Shown here one piece after another: positions 6,997-12,422 of a stretch of DNA of 12,422 nucleotides. Under the pieces are notes generated by a model. The model saw only the letters and a list, made by a program, of their open reading frames with translations, made no database searches and was not told the origin of the DNA. The stretch spans positions 1 through 12,422 of the forward strand of contig JANMZR010000448.1 of the NCBI GenBank assembly GCA_031383555.1, given 5' to 3'. The stretch is from JANMZR01 sp031383555 (GTDB taxonomy: Bacteria; Bacteroidota; Bacteroidia; Cytophagales; Spirosomataceae). The translations under genes and the position numbers were made by a program. Numbering within the stretch: the first letter of the stretch is position 1; each line of letters opens with the position of its first letter.

Positions 6997-7419
6997 ATGG
7001 CACTAGATGTTACAGGAACTCTCATAAAAGTATTACCAGAAGTTACAGGAGCAGGTAAAAATGGTACAAATTGGTTGAAGCAAGAATTTATTTTAGAAAC
7101 AGAAGACCAATTTCCCAAGAAAGTATGCATTTCACTTTGGGGCGATAAGTTGAATGAGTTAAAAAAATATGCATTAGGTGATAAAATTACTGCAAGCTTG
7201 AACCTTGAGTCACGTGAATATAACGAACGGTGGTATACTGAAGCCCGTGCTTGGCGTTTAGAATTAGCGGGTGCTGGACCAGGTGCATCAAATGCCAATA
7301 CTGGTTCAAACTACGTTCAAAGTCAGCCAGTTAACTCTATGCCAAAGGAGCAAGTTGCAAGTACACCACTTCCCCCATCAATGCAAAGTTTTAGTGAAGA
7401 CGACGATTTGCCGTTTTAA
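6997..7419 (+). CDS. DUF3127 family protein with SSB-like acidic C-terminal tip
   Basis: A 140-residue protein whose first 90 residues match the DUF3127 pattern common in Bacteroidota: GTLIKVLPEVTGAGKNG, WLKQEFILET, FPKKVCISLWGDKL, then LNLESREYNERWYTEARAWRLE. This spacing of strands suggests an OB-like fold. Residues 91-131 are a flexible Ala/Gly/Ser/Pro/Gln linker and the protein ends in SFSEDDDLPF. That layout (compact domain, disordered linker, acidic tip ending in Pro-Phe) copies single-stranded DNA-binding protein, where the tip recruits replication and repair proteins. The domain itself is not a normal SSB domain, so nucleic-acid binding is an inference. The gene is divergent from tRNA-Leu. 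A palindrome of the neighbouring RAYT unit lies 21 nt after its stop and could serve as its terminator. Confidence 0.85.
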   Translation: MALDVTGTLIKVLPEVTGAGKNGTNWLKQEFILETEDQFPKKVCISLWGDKLNELKKYALGDKITASLNLESREYNERWYTEARAWRLELAGAGPGASNANTGSNYVQSQPVNSMPKEQVASTPLPPSMQSFSEDDDLPF

Positions 7420-7440
7420 AATTTAATTCAAGTAATTGAT

Positions 7441-7464
7441 GACAAGGGGGCATGCCCCCTTGTC
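7441..7464. repeat. REP-like 24-bp perfect palindrome, left copy
   Basis: Half-site GACAAGGGGGCA is followed directly by its exact reverse complement. The GC-rich centre stands out in this AT-rich window. It is identical to the copy at 8113-8136. Followed by TGTTTTCT, it could also end transcription of the DUF3127 gene. Confidence 0.92.
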
Positions 7465-7507
7465 TGTTTTCTAACAATTTCTGCCTATACTTCCATTAAA
7501 CATACTA

Positions 7508-8101
7508 ATGAAGCCATTTCATATTACTTGTGTAATACATAATTCTCGAACTTCAATTAGAATGTTTAATTATAAAGTTAAAAATGGTATCGCTGAATAT
7601 TTAACAATAGCTGAGGAAGAAAAATTATTAGAAATAATTTGTGACCATGTTCATCAATACAAATTATCGTTACTTTCATTTAATATCTGTTTAGATCATA
7701 TTCATTTCGTTATTAACGAAGAATCATTATATTTAAACAACGTAATAGGAAGATTAAAATCAATTTCAAGTCGGGAATTTAATATTTGGAGAGGTATCAC
7801 AATTCCAAGTATTGTTAGCTTTGCTGAGGAAACATATAAGCATGATCAGACAATGGGGCATGCCACATTGTCTACTACAGAAAACAAATTACCCACTTCA
7901 ATCATAAGTAGAGGTGAAACTCAAAATAGCCTTTGGGCACAAAAATTCAATAGAGTTGAAATTACAAGTGAGACTCAACTGCTAAATACATTGAAATATA
8001 TAGCCGAAAATAGAGTAAAACATCAATTGAAGCCATTATCTGAAAAAGCTACAAAACTGATTGATGGCATTATTTCTGAAAATAAAATACAATTTTTATA
8101 A
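7508..8101 (+). CDS. REP-associated tyrosine transposase (Y1_Tnp, HUH family)
   Basis: A 197-residue Y1 transposase-like protein. The HUH metal site is H64-I65-H66 in NICLDHIHFVI. GRLKSISSREFN at 81-92 is the conserved helix after it, LWAQKFNRVEI at 142-152 the next strand, and TLKYIAENRVKHQL at 161-174 carries the catalytic Tyr164 with N168. These enzymes nick and rejoin single-stranded DNA at hairpins through a covalent 5'-phosphotyrosine. The catalytic set looks intact, so the gene may be functional. Residues 93-141 form a segment without clear conserved features. It contains a degenerate copy of the flanking palindrome (7849-7872), translated as QTMGHATLS (114-122). ATG 7508 gives the expected N-terminus FHITCVIHNSR. 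The stop lies 11 nt before the right palindrome. No second gene such as tnpB is present. Confidence 0.88.
   Translation: MKPFHITCVIHNSRTSIRMFNYKVKNGIAEYLTIAEEEKLLEIICDHVHQYKLSLLSFNICLDHIHFVINEESLYLNNVIGRLKSISSREFNIWRGITIPSIVSFAEETYKHDQTMGHATLSTTENKLPTSIISRGETQNSLWAQKFNRVEITSETQLLNTLKYIAENRVKHQLKPLSEKATKLIDGIISENKIQFL
7849..7872. repeat. Diverged copy of the REP-like palindrome inside the transposase gene
   Basis: Left half GACAATGGGGCA, right half TGCCACATTGTC. It has the same length and the same centre as the flanking 24-mers and differs from them at positions 6, 17 and 19. Positions 6 and 19 pair with each other and changed together from G-C to T-A, keeping the stem; position 17 leaves one mismatch with position 8. 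It is read in frame as part of the protein. Confidence 0.85.
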
Positions 8102-8112
8102 AGTGGAGCAAA

Positions 8113-8136
8113 GACAAGGGGGCATGCCCCCTTGTC
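8113..8136. repeat. REP-like 24-bp perfect palindrome, right copy
   Basis: Identical to the left copy at 7441-7464 (half-site GACAAGGGGGCA plus its reverse complement). It begins 11 nt after the transposase stop and may act as its terminator. Its right half is also the start of a tandem duplication that continues into the next gene. Confidence 0.92.
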
Positions 8137-8172
8137 AAATTAAAATATGACCCCTTGTCAAATTAAAAATGA
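8128..8172 (+). repeat. Tandem 23/22-nt duplication reaching into the rlmD start codon
   Basis: CCCCTTGTCAAATTAAAA occurs at 8128-8145 and 8151-8168. The first copy is followed by TATGA and the second by ATGA, so the units are 23 and 22 nt, differing by one inserted T. The unit joins the right half of the palindrome to the start region of the methyltransferase gene. A second ATG therefore arises at 8147, out of frame with the real start at 8169; it opens a 17-codon frame that ends at TGA 8198-8200, inside the gene. Confidence 0.85.
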
Positions 8173-9575
8173 GAAAAAAACGCCCACAAGAAATAATTGA
8201 AAATGTAAGAGTACTTGATTTTGCTTCTGAAGGCAAATGTTTTTCAAAAATTGACGGTCAAGTAATTTTTATTGAAGGTGTGTCTGCTCCAGGTGATTTG
8301 GTTGATATTCAGGTGTTTAAGTCGAAAAATAATTTCAAAGAAGCTAAAGTGATAAAAACTCATGAAGTTTCGGAGATGCGAATCGACGCTTTTTGCTCGC
8401 ATTTCGGTGTTTGCGGTGGTTGTAAATGGCAGCATTTACCCTATGAAAAGCAGTTGGAATTAAAACAAAAGCAGGTAGTTGACCAATTAACTCATATTGG
8501 GAAAGTACCTTTACCTGTAATTTCGCCGATTTTTCCATCTGAAAATACAACTTATTATCGCAATAAATTGGAGTTTACTTTCTCCAACTATAAATGGCTA
8601 ACCAATGAGCAAATTGCCTCAGGTGAAGAATTTAATAGAAATGCCTTGGGCTTCCATATTCCAAAGCGATTCGATAAAATATTAGATGTAGATCACTGTT
8701 TTTTGCAATCAGACCCATCTAATCAAATACGATTAAAAGTAAAGCAATTCGCTCTTGATCAAGGGTTTACGTTTTTTGATGCAATAAAAATGAAAGGGTT
8801 TTTAAGAAACCTTATCATCCGTAATTCCAATTTGGGTGACTTGATGGTGGTAGTTCAATTTGGAGAACCCAACCATGAAGAAATCGAAAAAATGATGAGT
8901 TTTATAGCTGAAATTTTCCCTGAAATTACCTCATTAAACTATGTTGTTAATCAGAAAGGAAACGATACATTTTTGGATTTGGAGGTAATTAACTTCAAAG
9001 GCAAAGCATATATGGAGGAAAAAATGAACGAGGTTACTTTTAGAATTGGCCCTAAATCTTTTTTTCAAACCAACTCAACCCAAGCGTTAAATTTATATAA
9101 TATCACACTGGAACTGGCTGATTTGCAAGGAGATGAATTAGTCTATGACCTTTATACTGGCACTGGTACAATTGCTAATTTTGTGGCAAAACATTGTCGC
9201 CAAGTAGTAGGAGTGGAGTATGTGCCAGAAGCAATTGAAGATGCCAAATTAAATTCAAGTTTGAACGCCATCACTAACACAACTTTCCTAGCTGGCGATA
9301 TGCGTAAAGTATTGACTGATAGTTTTGTAGGCTTATATGGTAAACCCGATGTTATTATAACTGACCCGCCACGTGCCGGGATGGATAAAGAAGTTGTTGA
9401 AGTATTGTTAAATGCTGGGGCACAGAAAATTGTATATGTATCATGCAATCCGGCTACTCAAGCAAGGGATATTGCATTATTATCAGAGAAATATTTGGTT
9501 GAAAAAGTAATACCGGTGGATATGTTCCCACATACACATCATGTCGAGAATGTGGCGCTTTTGCTATTGAAATAG
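8169..9575 (+). CDS. rlmD: 23S rRNA (uracil-5-)-methyltransferase, RlmD/RumA type
   Basis: A 468-residue SAM-dependent RNA m5U methyltransferase. The N-terminal TRAM domain (about 8-65) is followed by the 4Fe-4S motif FCSHFGVCGGCKWQ at 75-88 (C76, C82, C85), with C177 in VDHCFLQ as the probable fourth ligand. The catalytic domain has FFQTNSTQALNLY at 298-310, the SAM-binding YDLYTGTGTIANFVA at 326-340, ITDPPRAGMD at 397-406, the nucleophile C426 in VYVSCNPAT, and HTHHVENVALL at 455-465 with the base E460. All catalytic parts are present and length fits the family. The exact target uridine (1939 or 747 in E. coli numbering) cannot be decided, because one enzyme may do both in some phyla. The start codon directly follows repeat DNA of the adjoining RAYT unit, so the leader is probably altered from its ancestral state. 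Confidence 0.93.
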   Translation: MRKKRPQEIIENVRVLDFASEGKCFSKIDGQVIFIEGVSAPGDLVDIQVFKSKNNFKEAKVIKTHEVSEMRIDAFCSHFGVCGGCKWQHLPYEKQLELKQKQVVDQLTHIGKVPLPVISPIFPSENTTYYRNKLEFTFSNYKWLTNEQIASGEEFNRNALGFHIPKRFDKILDVDHCFLQSDPSNQIRLKVKQFALDQGFTFFDAIKMKGFLRNLIIRNSNLGDLMVVVQFGEPNHEEIEKMMSFIAEIFPEITSLNYVVNQKGNDTFLDLEVINFKGKAYMEEKMNEVTFRIGPKSFFQTNSTQALNLYNITLELADLQGDELVYDLYTGTGTIANFVAKHCRQVVGVEYVPEAIEDAKLNSSLNAITNTTFLAGDMRKVLTDSFVGLYGKPDVIITDPPRAGMDKEVVEVLLNAGAQKIVYVSCNPATQARDIALLSEKYLVEKVIPVDMFPHTHHVENVALLLLK

Positions 9576-9723
9576 TCAAGGAGGCAATAGGCAAAGTAGG
9601 AAAGAGTAGGTTATGTGAAATATTTGATAATTAAAGAGTTTTTAAGGAAGGAATTTCTAGAATAAATAACCCTTATATCTGTATTTTTCAACCATTTCTT
9701 GGTACATCATCCCTTAAACCTCT

Positions 9724-11304
9724 CTAGAAAGGAACGTCACCCCCGCCTTGATTCCCATAATCAGGAGGTGGTAATTGTGTTGAAGTACCTTTTACATCAC
9801 GAATTTTGCTTTTAAAGCTATTTTCAAAATTGTCAACTGAGCCAGTGGCTTCAATGGCTGCAAACGATGGATTGGATTCATACATGGCACCATCAAAATC
9901 CATATATTTTGTAAACTTCCCAATAAATCGTAGTTGTACAGTTTCCAAGGAGCCTGACCTGTTTTTTGCAATAATTACTTCTCCCAAACCTTGAACAGAA
10001 TTACCCTGCTCGTCTGCTGTAATACCATAATATTCAGGGCGATATAAGAACATTACCATGTCAGCATCTTGCTCAATGGAACCAGATTCACGTAAATCAG
10101 ATAGTTGTGGTCGCTTTTCGCCACCACGAGTTTCAACAGCCCTACTCAATTGTGAAAGAGCAATTACTGGCACATTCAATTCTTTGGCTAGGTTTTTCAA
10201 AGCACGTGAAATAGCTGCAATTTCCTGCTCACGATTACCTGGGCCCCCTTTACCTGAATCACCCGACATTAATTGTAGGTAGTCAATTACTATCAATTGA
10301 ATATCGTTTTGAGCTTTTAGTCGCCTACATTTGGCCCGCAATTCTAGAATGGATAGGGCAGGGGTATCATCAACAAATATAGGTGCTGCCGTTAGTTTGC
10401 CAATTTTATGATGCAATTGCGCCCATTCATGAGGTAATAAAGAACCTTTTCTTATTTTATCACCTTCAATTTCAGCCTCAGCTGATATTAATCTATTTAC
10501 AAGCTGTACCGCCGACATTTCCAATGAAAATATAGCCACGGGATGTTGAAAATCAACCGCTGCATTTCGAAGTGCCGATACTACAAAGGCAGTTTTACCC
10601 ATACCTGGGCGTGCTGCTAATATTACTAATTCGCTTTTTTGCCATCCAGATGTTACTCTATCTAATGCACTAAAGCCCGAGGCGATACCCGTTAAGCCTT
10701 CTTTTGCGTTCTTTTTCTGATCAAGCTCTGTCAATGCTTGTCGCATTATTTGGCTCATATCAACATAATTTTTTCGAATATTGGAATCAGAAAGTGCAAA
10801 AAGTTCTTGCTCCAAGGTGTCTAATAAAATAAAGGCATCGGAAGTATCTTCAAAAGCCGTCTTGGTCATTTCAGAGCAAATACCTATTAATTGCCTCTTT
10901 ATTGACATTTCTGCCACTATTCGAGCATGGTATTCAATGTTTGCGGCGGAGCTTACCCTTTCTGTTAGGTCTGTTAAAAATAATATACCGCCAACCAATT
11001 CAATTTCTCCAGTATTTCTTAATTGGTTACTCACTGTCATCAAATCGATAGGCTCCGAATTAGCGAAAAGAAAAGTAATGGCTCCATAAATTCTTTGGTG
11101 AGCTTCTCTGTAAAAGCTTTCGGCTTTTAATATATCAATCACTGCCGAAAGCGCATCTTTTTCAATCATTAATGCACCCAATACAGCCTCTTCAAGGTCA
11201 AGCGCTTGTGGTGGTTTTTTGCCCAAACCGTTGTCTTGAATGCCCTTGAGGCTGCTTCTGACTAAAAGTTTATTTATATTTGCAGATGCCTTTTGTAGTG
11301 CCAT
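9724..11304 (-). CDS. dnaB: Replicative DNA helicase DnaB
   Basis: A 526-residue hexameric helicase that unwinds DNA at the replication fork. The N-terminal primase-interacting domain (about 35-180) opens with LDLEEAVLGALMIEKDAL. The RecA-like domain has Walker A ARPGMGKTAF at 231-240 (K237, T238), SLEMS at 260-264, Walker B LIVIDYLQLM at 337-346 (D341), LSQLSRAVE, DLRESGSIEQDADMVMFLYR at 403-422, and the arginine finger region AKNRSG at 446-451 (R449). No intein interrupts the motifs. The last 40 or so residues are a low-complexity Ser/Thr/Pro/Gly tail ending in GGGDVPF, which resembles the SSB tip and the end of the DUF3127 protein upstream. The gene is convergent with rlmD across 148 nt without an obvious terminator, and divergent from the PhoH-like gene. 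Confidence 0.97.
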   Translation of the reverse strand: MALQKASANINKLLVRSSLKGIQDNGLGKKPPQALDLEEAVLGALMIEKDALSAVIDILKAESFYREAHQRIYGAITFLFANSEPIDLMTVSNQLRNTGEIELVGGILFLTDLTERVSSAANIEYHARIVAEMSIKRQLIGICSEMTKTAFEDTSDAFILLDTLEQELFALSDSNIRKNYVDMSQIMRQALTELDQKKNAKEGLTGIASGFSALDRVTSGWQKSELVILAARPGMGKTAFVVSALRNAAVDFQHPVAIFSLEMSAVQLVNRLISAEAEIEGDKIRKGSLLPHEWAQLHHKIGKLTAAPIFVDDTPALSILELRAKCRRLKAQNDIQLIVIDYLQLMSGDSGKGGPGNREQEIAAISRALKNLAKELNVPVIALSQLSRAVETRGGEKRPQLSDLRESGSIEQDADMVMFLYRPEYYGITADEQGNSVQGLGEVIIAKNRSGSLETVQLRFIGKFTKYMDFDGAMYESNPSFAAIEATGSVDNFENSFKSKIRDVKGTSTQLPPPDYGNQGGGDVPF

Positions 11305-11565
11305 TTTTATTTAATAACCTAATTATGTTAGCGTTATTTCTTTTATGCTTGGTGTAATTTTTATAGAAAAAAAAGTTTTGTAATTTTTTATTGAAATTTA
11401 TTTCGGAAAATTATCAAATTTTAAAAGTCGAATTGAATCAATAAAAATATGAAATAACTACTAGATTTAATGATTTATTAAATTGAAATTTCATAAATTT
11501 ACAAATATTTCCATGACGAAATTAAACAAAAAAACACATAATTTCAGCTAATTTTTTATTCTATT
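11305..11565. promoter_or_regulatory. Divergent AT-rich spacer between dnaB and the PhoH-like gene
   Basis: A 261-nt strongly AT-rich spacer that should contain promoters for both genes. Near-matches to TAnnTTTG occur on both strands (for example TAAATTTA around 11493-11500) but none is exact with a proper -33 TTG. I see no RNA gene, DnaA-box cluster or strong inverted repeat. Confidence 0.3.
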
Positions 11566-12422
11566 TTGACAGAAAAAACTATAATTTTAGAAGACATCGC
11601 TCCACTAGATTTTTTGGGTATTGATAATCAAACTATTCGTGAAGTTGCAGCACTTTTTCCCAGCAGCAAAATAATTTCCAGAGGTAACGAAATTTTAATA
11701 AAAGGAAATGAACCTGAAGTTGCCAAAATTGATACTATATTATTATCATTAATTGACCATTGTCAAAAATTTGGTAAAATATCAACCACTATATTGAAAA
11801 ATCAGTTAGGTATTTCAGAGCTAACTGAAAAAAGTAGTGAGGCTACTCAATTACTTGACGATTCAGATGTTTTGGTTTATGGAAACAGAGGAATGATTGT
11901 AAAAGCTCGTACCGAAAACCAAAGAAAAATGGTTGTAGCCGCCCAACAGAATGACCTAGTTTTTGCTGTAGGACCTGCCGGAACCGGTAAAACATATACT
12001 GCCGTTGCAATTGCAGTTAAAGCACTGAAAGACAAGGAGGTGAAAAAAATTATTATCACTAGACCCGCAGTGGAAGCGGGTGAAAACCTAGGCTTTTTGC
12101 CAGGAGATTTGAAAGAAAAAATAGATCCTTATTTACGGCCAGTTTATGACGCTTTGGATGATATGATTCCTCCTGATAAGTTAAAATTAATGTTAGAAGC
12201 ACGCACAATTGAAATAGCACCACTTGCTTATATGAGAGGTCGAACATTGAATCATGCTTTTATTTTGTTAGATGAAGCTCAAAATACAACATCTATGCAA
12301 TTAAAGATGTTTTTAACTCGAATGGGTGCCAAGTCTAAAACTATTATCACAGGTGACCAAACACAAATAGATTTGCCTAAAAGCCAAACATCAGGTTTAA
12401 ATGAAGGTTTGGAGATTTTAAA
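11566..12422 (+). CDS. PhoH-like ATPase (partial, runs off the right edge)
   Basis: The first 285 codons of a PhoH/YbeZ-family P-loop ATPase, a protein often found with YbeY and linked to ribosome and RNA processing. After a weakly conserved N-terminal part (1-115), TENQRKMVVAAQQNDLVFAV leads into Walker A GPAGTGKT at 136-143 (K142). ITRPAVEAGENLGFLPGD at 164-181, YMRGRTLNHAFILLDEAQN at 222-240 (Walker B D236-E237) and TGDQTQIDLP at 262-271 follow. All are family signatures. No ATG suits the start: the frame is closed by TAA at 11539-11541 and the first in-frame ATG (11893) would remove about 109 residues. TTG 11566 gives MTEKTIILEDIAPLDF, a good match to the usual N-terminus, so it was chosen. 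Confidence 0.93.
   Translation, partial: MTEKTIILEDIAPLDFLGIDNQTIREVAALFPSSKIISRGNEILIKGNEPEVAKIDTILLSLIDHCQKFGKISTTILKNQLGISELTEKSSEATQLLDDSDVLVYGNRGMIVKARTENQRKMVVAAQQNDLVFAVGPAGTGKTYTAVAIAVKALKDKEVKKIIITRPAVEAGENLGFLPGDLKEKIDPYLRPVYDALDDMIPPDKLKLMLEARTIEIAPLAYMRGRTLNHAFILLDEAQNTTSMQLKMFLTRMGAKSKTIITGDQTQIDLPKSQTSGLNEGLEIL

Larger units (their letters stand above)
7441..8136. mobile_element. REP/RAYT-like unit: Y1 transposase gene flanked by identical palindromes
   Basis: Two identical perfect 24-bp palindromes (7441-7464 and 8113-8136) enclose a single Y1 tyrosine transposase gene (7508-8101). This is the arrangement of REP-associated tyrosine transposases (RAYTs), where a domesticated IS200/IS605-type enzyme is bracketed by the hairpins it is thought to mobilise. 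No target-site duplication or further end sequence is evident. The unit sits between two housekeeping genes that it does not interrupt. The boundaries given are those of the palindromes; the true ends of any inserted segment may extend further, especially at the right, where a tandem duplication follows. Confidence 0.75.

Noticed and set aside
6966..7298. 110-codon minus-strand frame covering the DUF3127 gene
   Set aside because: The plus-strand frame has a clear family match and a plausible promoter; the antisense frame has none.
7441..8136. CRISPR-like array from three similar 24-nt repeats
   Set aside because: Only three copies, spaced by hundreds of bases with a transposase gene between them, and one copy is coding; this is a REP/RAYT arrangement.
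8147..8200. 17-codon open frame as a genuine leader peptide gene
   Set aside because: It arises from the tandem duplication and shows no attenuator structure; reported as a decoy start, not annotated as a gene.
9576..9723. Possible terminator between rlmD and dnaB from TTTAAGG and CCTTAAA
   Set aside because: The arms are about 60 nt apart and only 7 bp long; nothing convincing in this 148-nt convergent spacer.
10781..11089. 102-codon open frame on the plus strand antisense to dnaB
   Set aside because: Antisense to the conserved helicase with no protein-like features; a shadow frame.

Overview
The window is chromosomal DNA from a member of the Bacteroidota, most likely a Cytophagales-type lineage. 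The reasons are its AT-rich composition, the absence of Shine-Dalgarno sequences before clearly real starts, several TAnnTTTG-type -7 promoter motifs, and gene families typical of the phylum (a DUF3127 protein, a bacterial GH3-like protein, a dGK/dCK-type deoxynucleoside kinase). Most of it is ordinary housekeeping sequence; the unusual part is about 7.4-8.2 kb.

Layout. Positions 2-1444 (+) hold the tail of a probable SPFH/Band 7 protein, a Nudix hydrolase and a LysE-type exporter, closely packed. They converge, with an 11-nt overlap, on a minus-strand block: GH3-like protein and SurE overlapping by 13 nt (1434-3781), then a nucleoside phosphorylase (3891-4760) and the tRNA-modifying rhodanese TrhO (4840-5793). 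A divergent spacer separates TrhO from a plus-strand deoxynucleoside kinase (6000-6614). Next come a bidirectional hairpin, a decayed tRNA-Leu copy, a strong minus-strand terminator and an intact tRNA-Leu(GAG). A DUF3127 protein with an SSB-like acidic tail (6997-7419) reads away from the tRNA.

Positions 7441-8136 form a REP/RAYT-like unit. It consists of a Y1 (HUH) tyrosine transposase gene between two identical, perfect 24-bp palindromes, with a third, diverged copy of the palindrome inside the coding sequence. Its right edge runs into a tandem 23/22-nt duplication that carries an extra copy of the start region of the next gene, an RlmD-type 23S rRNA methyltransferase (8169-9575). The replicative helicase DnaB (9724-11304, minus) follows, then the start of a PhoH-like ATPase (11566 to the edge, TTG start).

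Functional themes. Nucleotide salvage and housecleaning are prominent (Nudix, SurE, nucleoside phosphorylase, deoxynucleoside kinase), as are RNA maturation and modification (TrhO, RlmD, tRNA-Leu, PhoH) and DNA replication (DnaB, possibly the DUF3127 protein). DnaB and the DUF3127 protein both end in D-[LV]-P-F, like the protein-recruiting tip of SSB. I found no CRISPR array, prophage, toxin-antitoxin pair or defence system. The best candidates for something not yet described are the palindrome captured inside the transposase gene and the duplicated start region of the methyltransferase gene.
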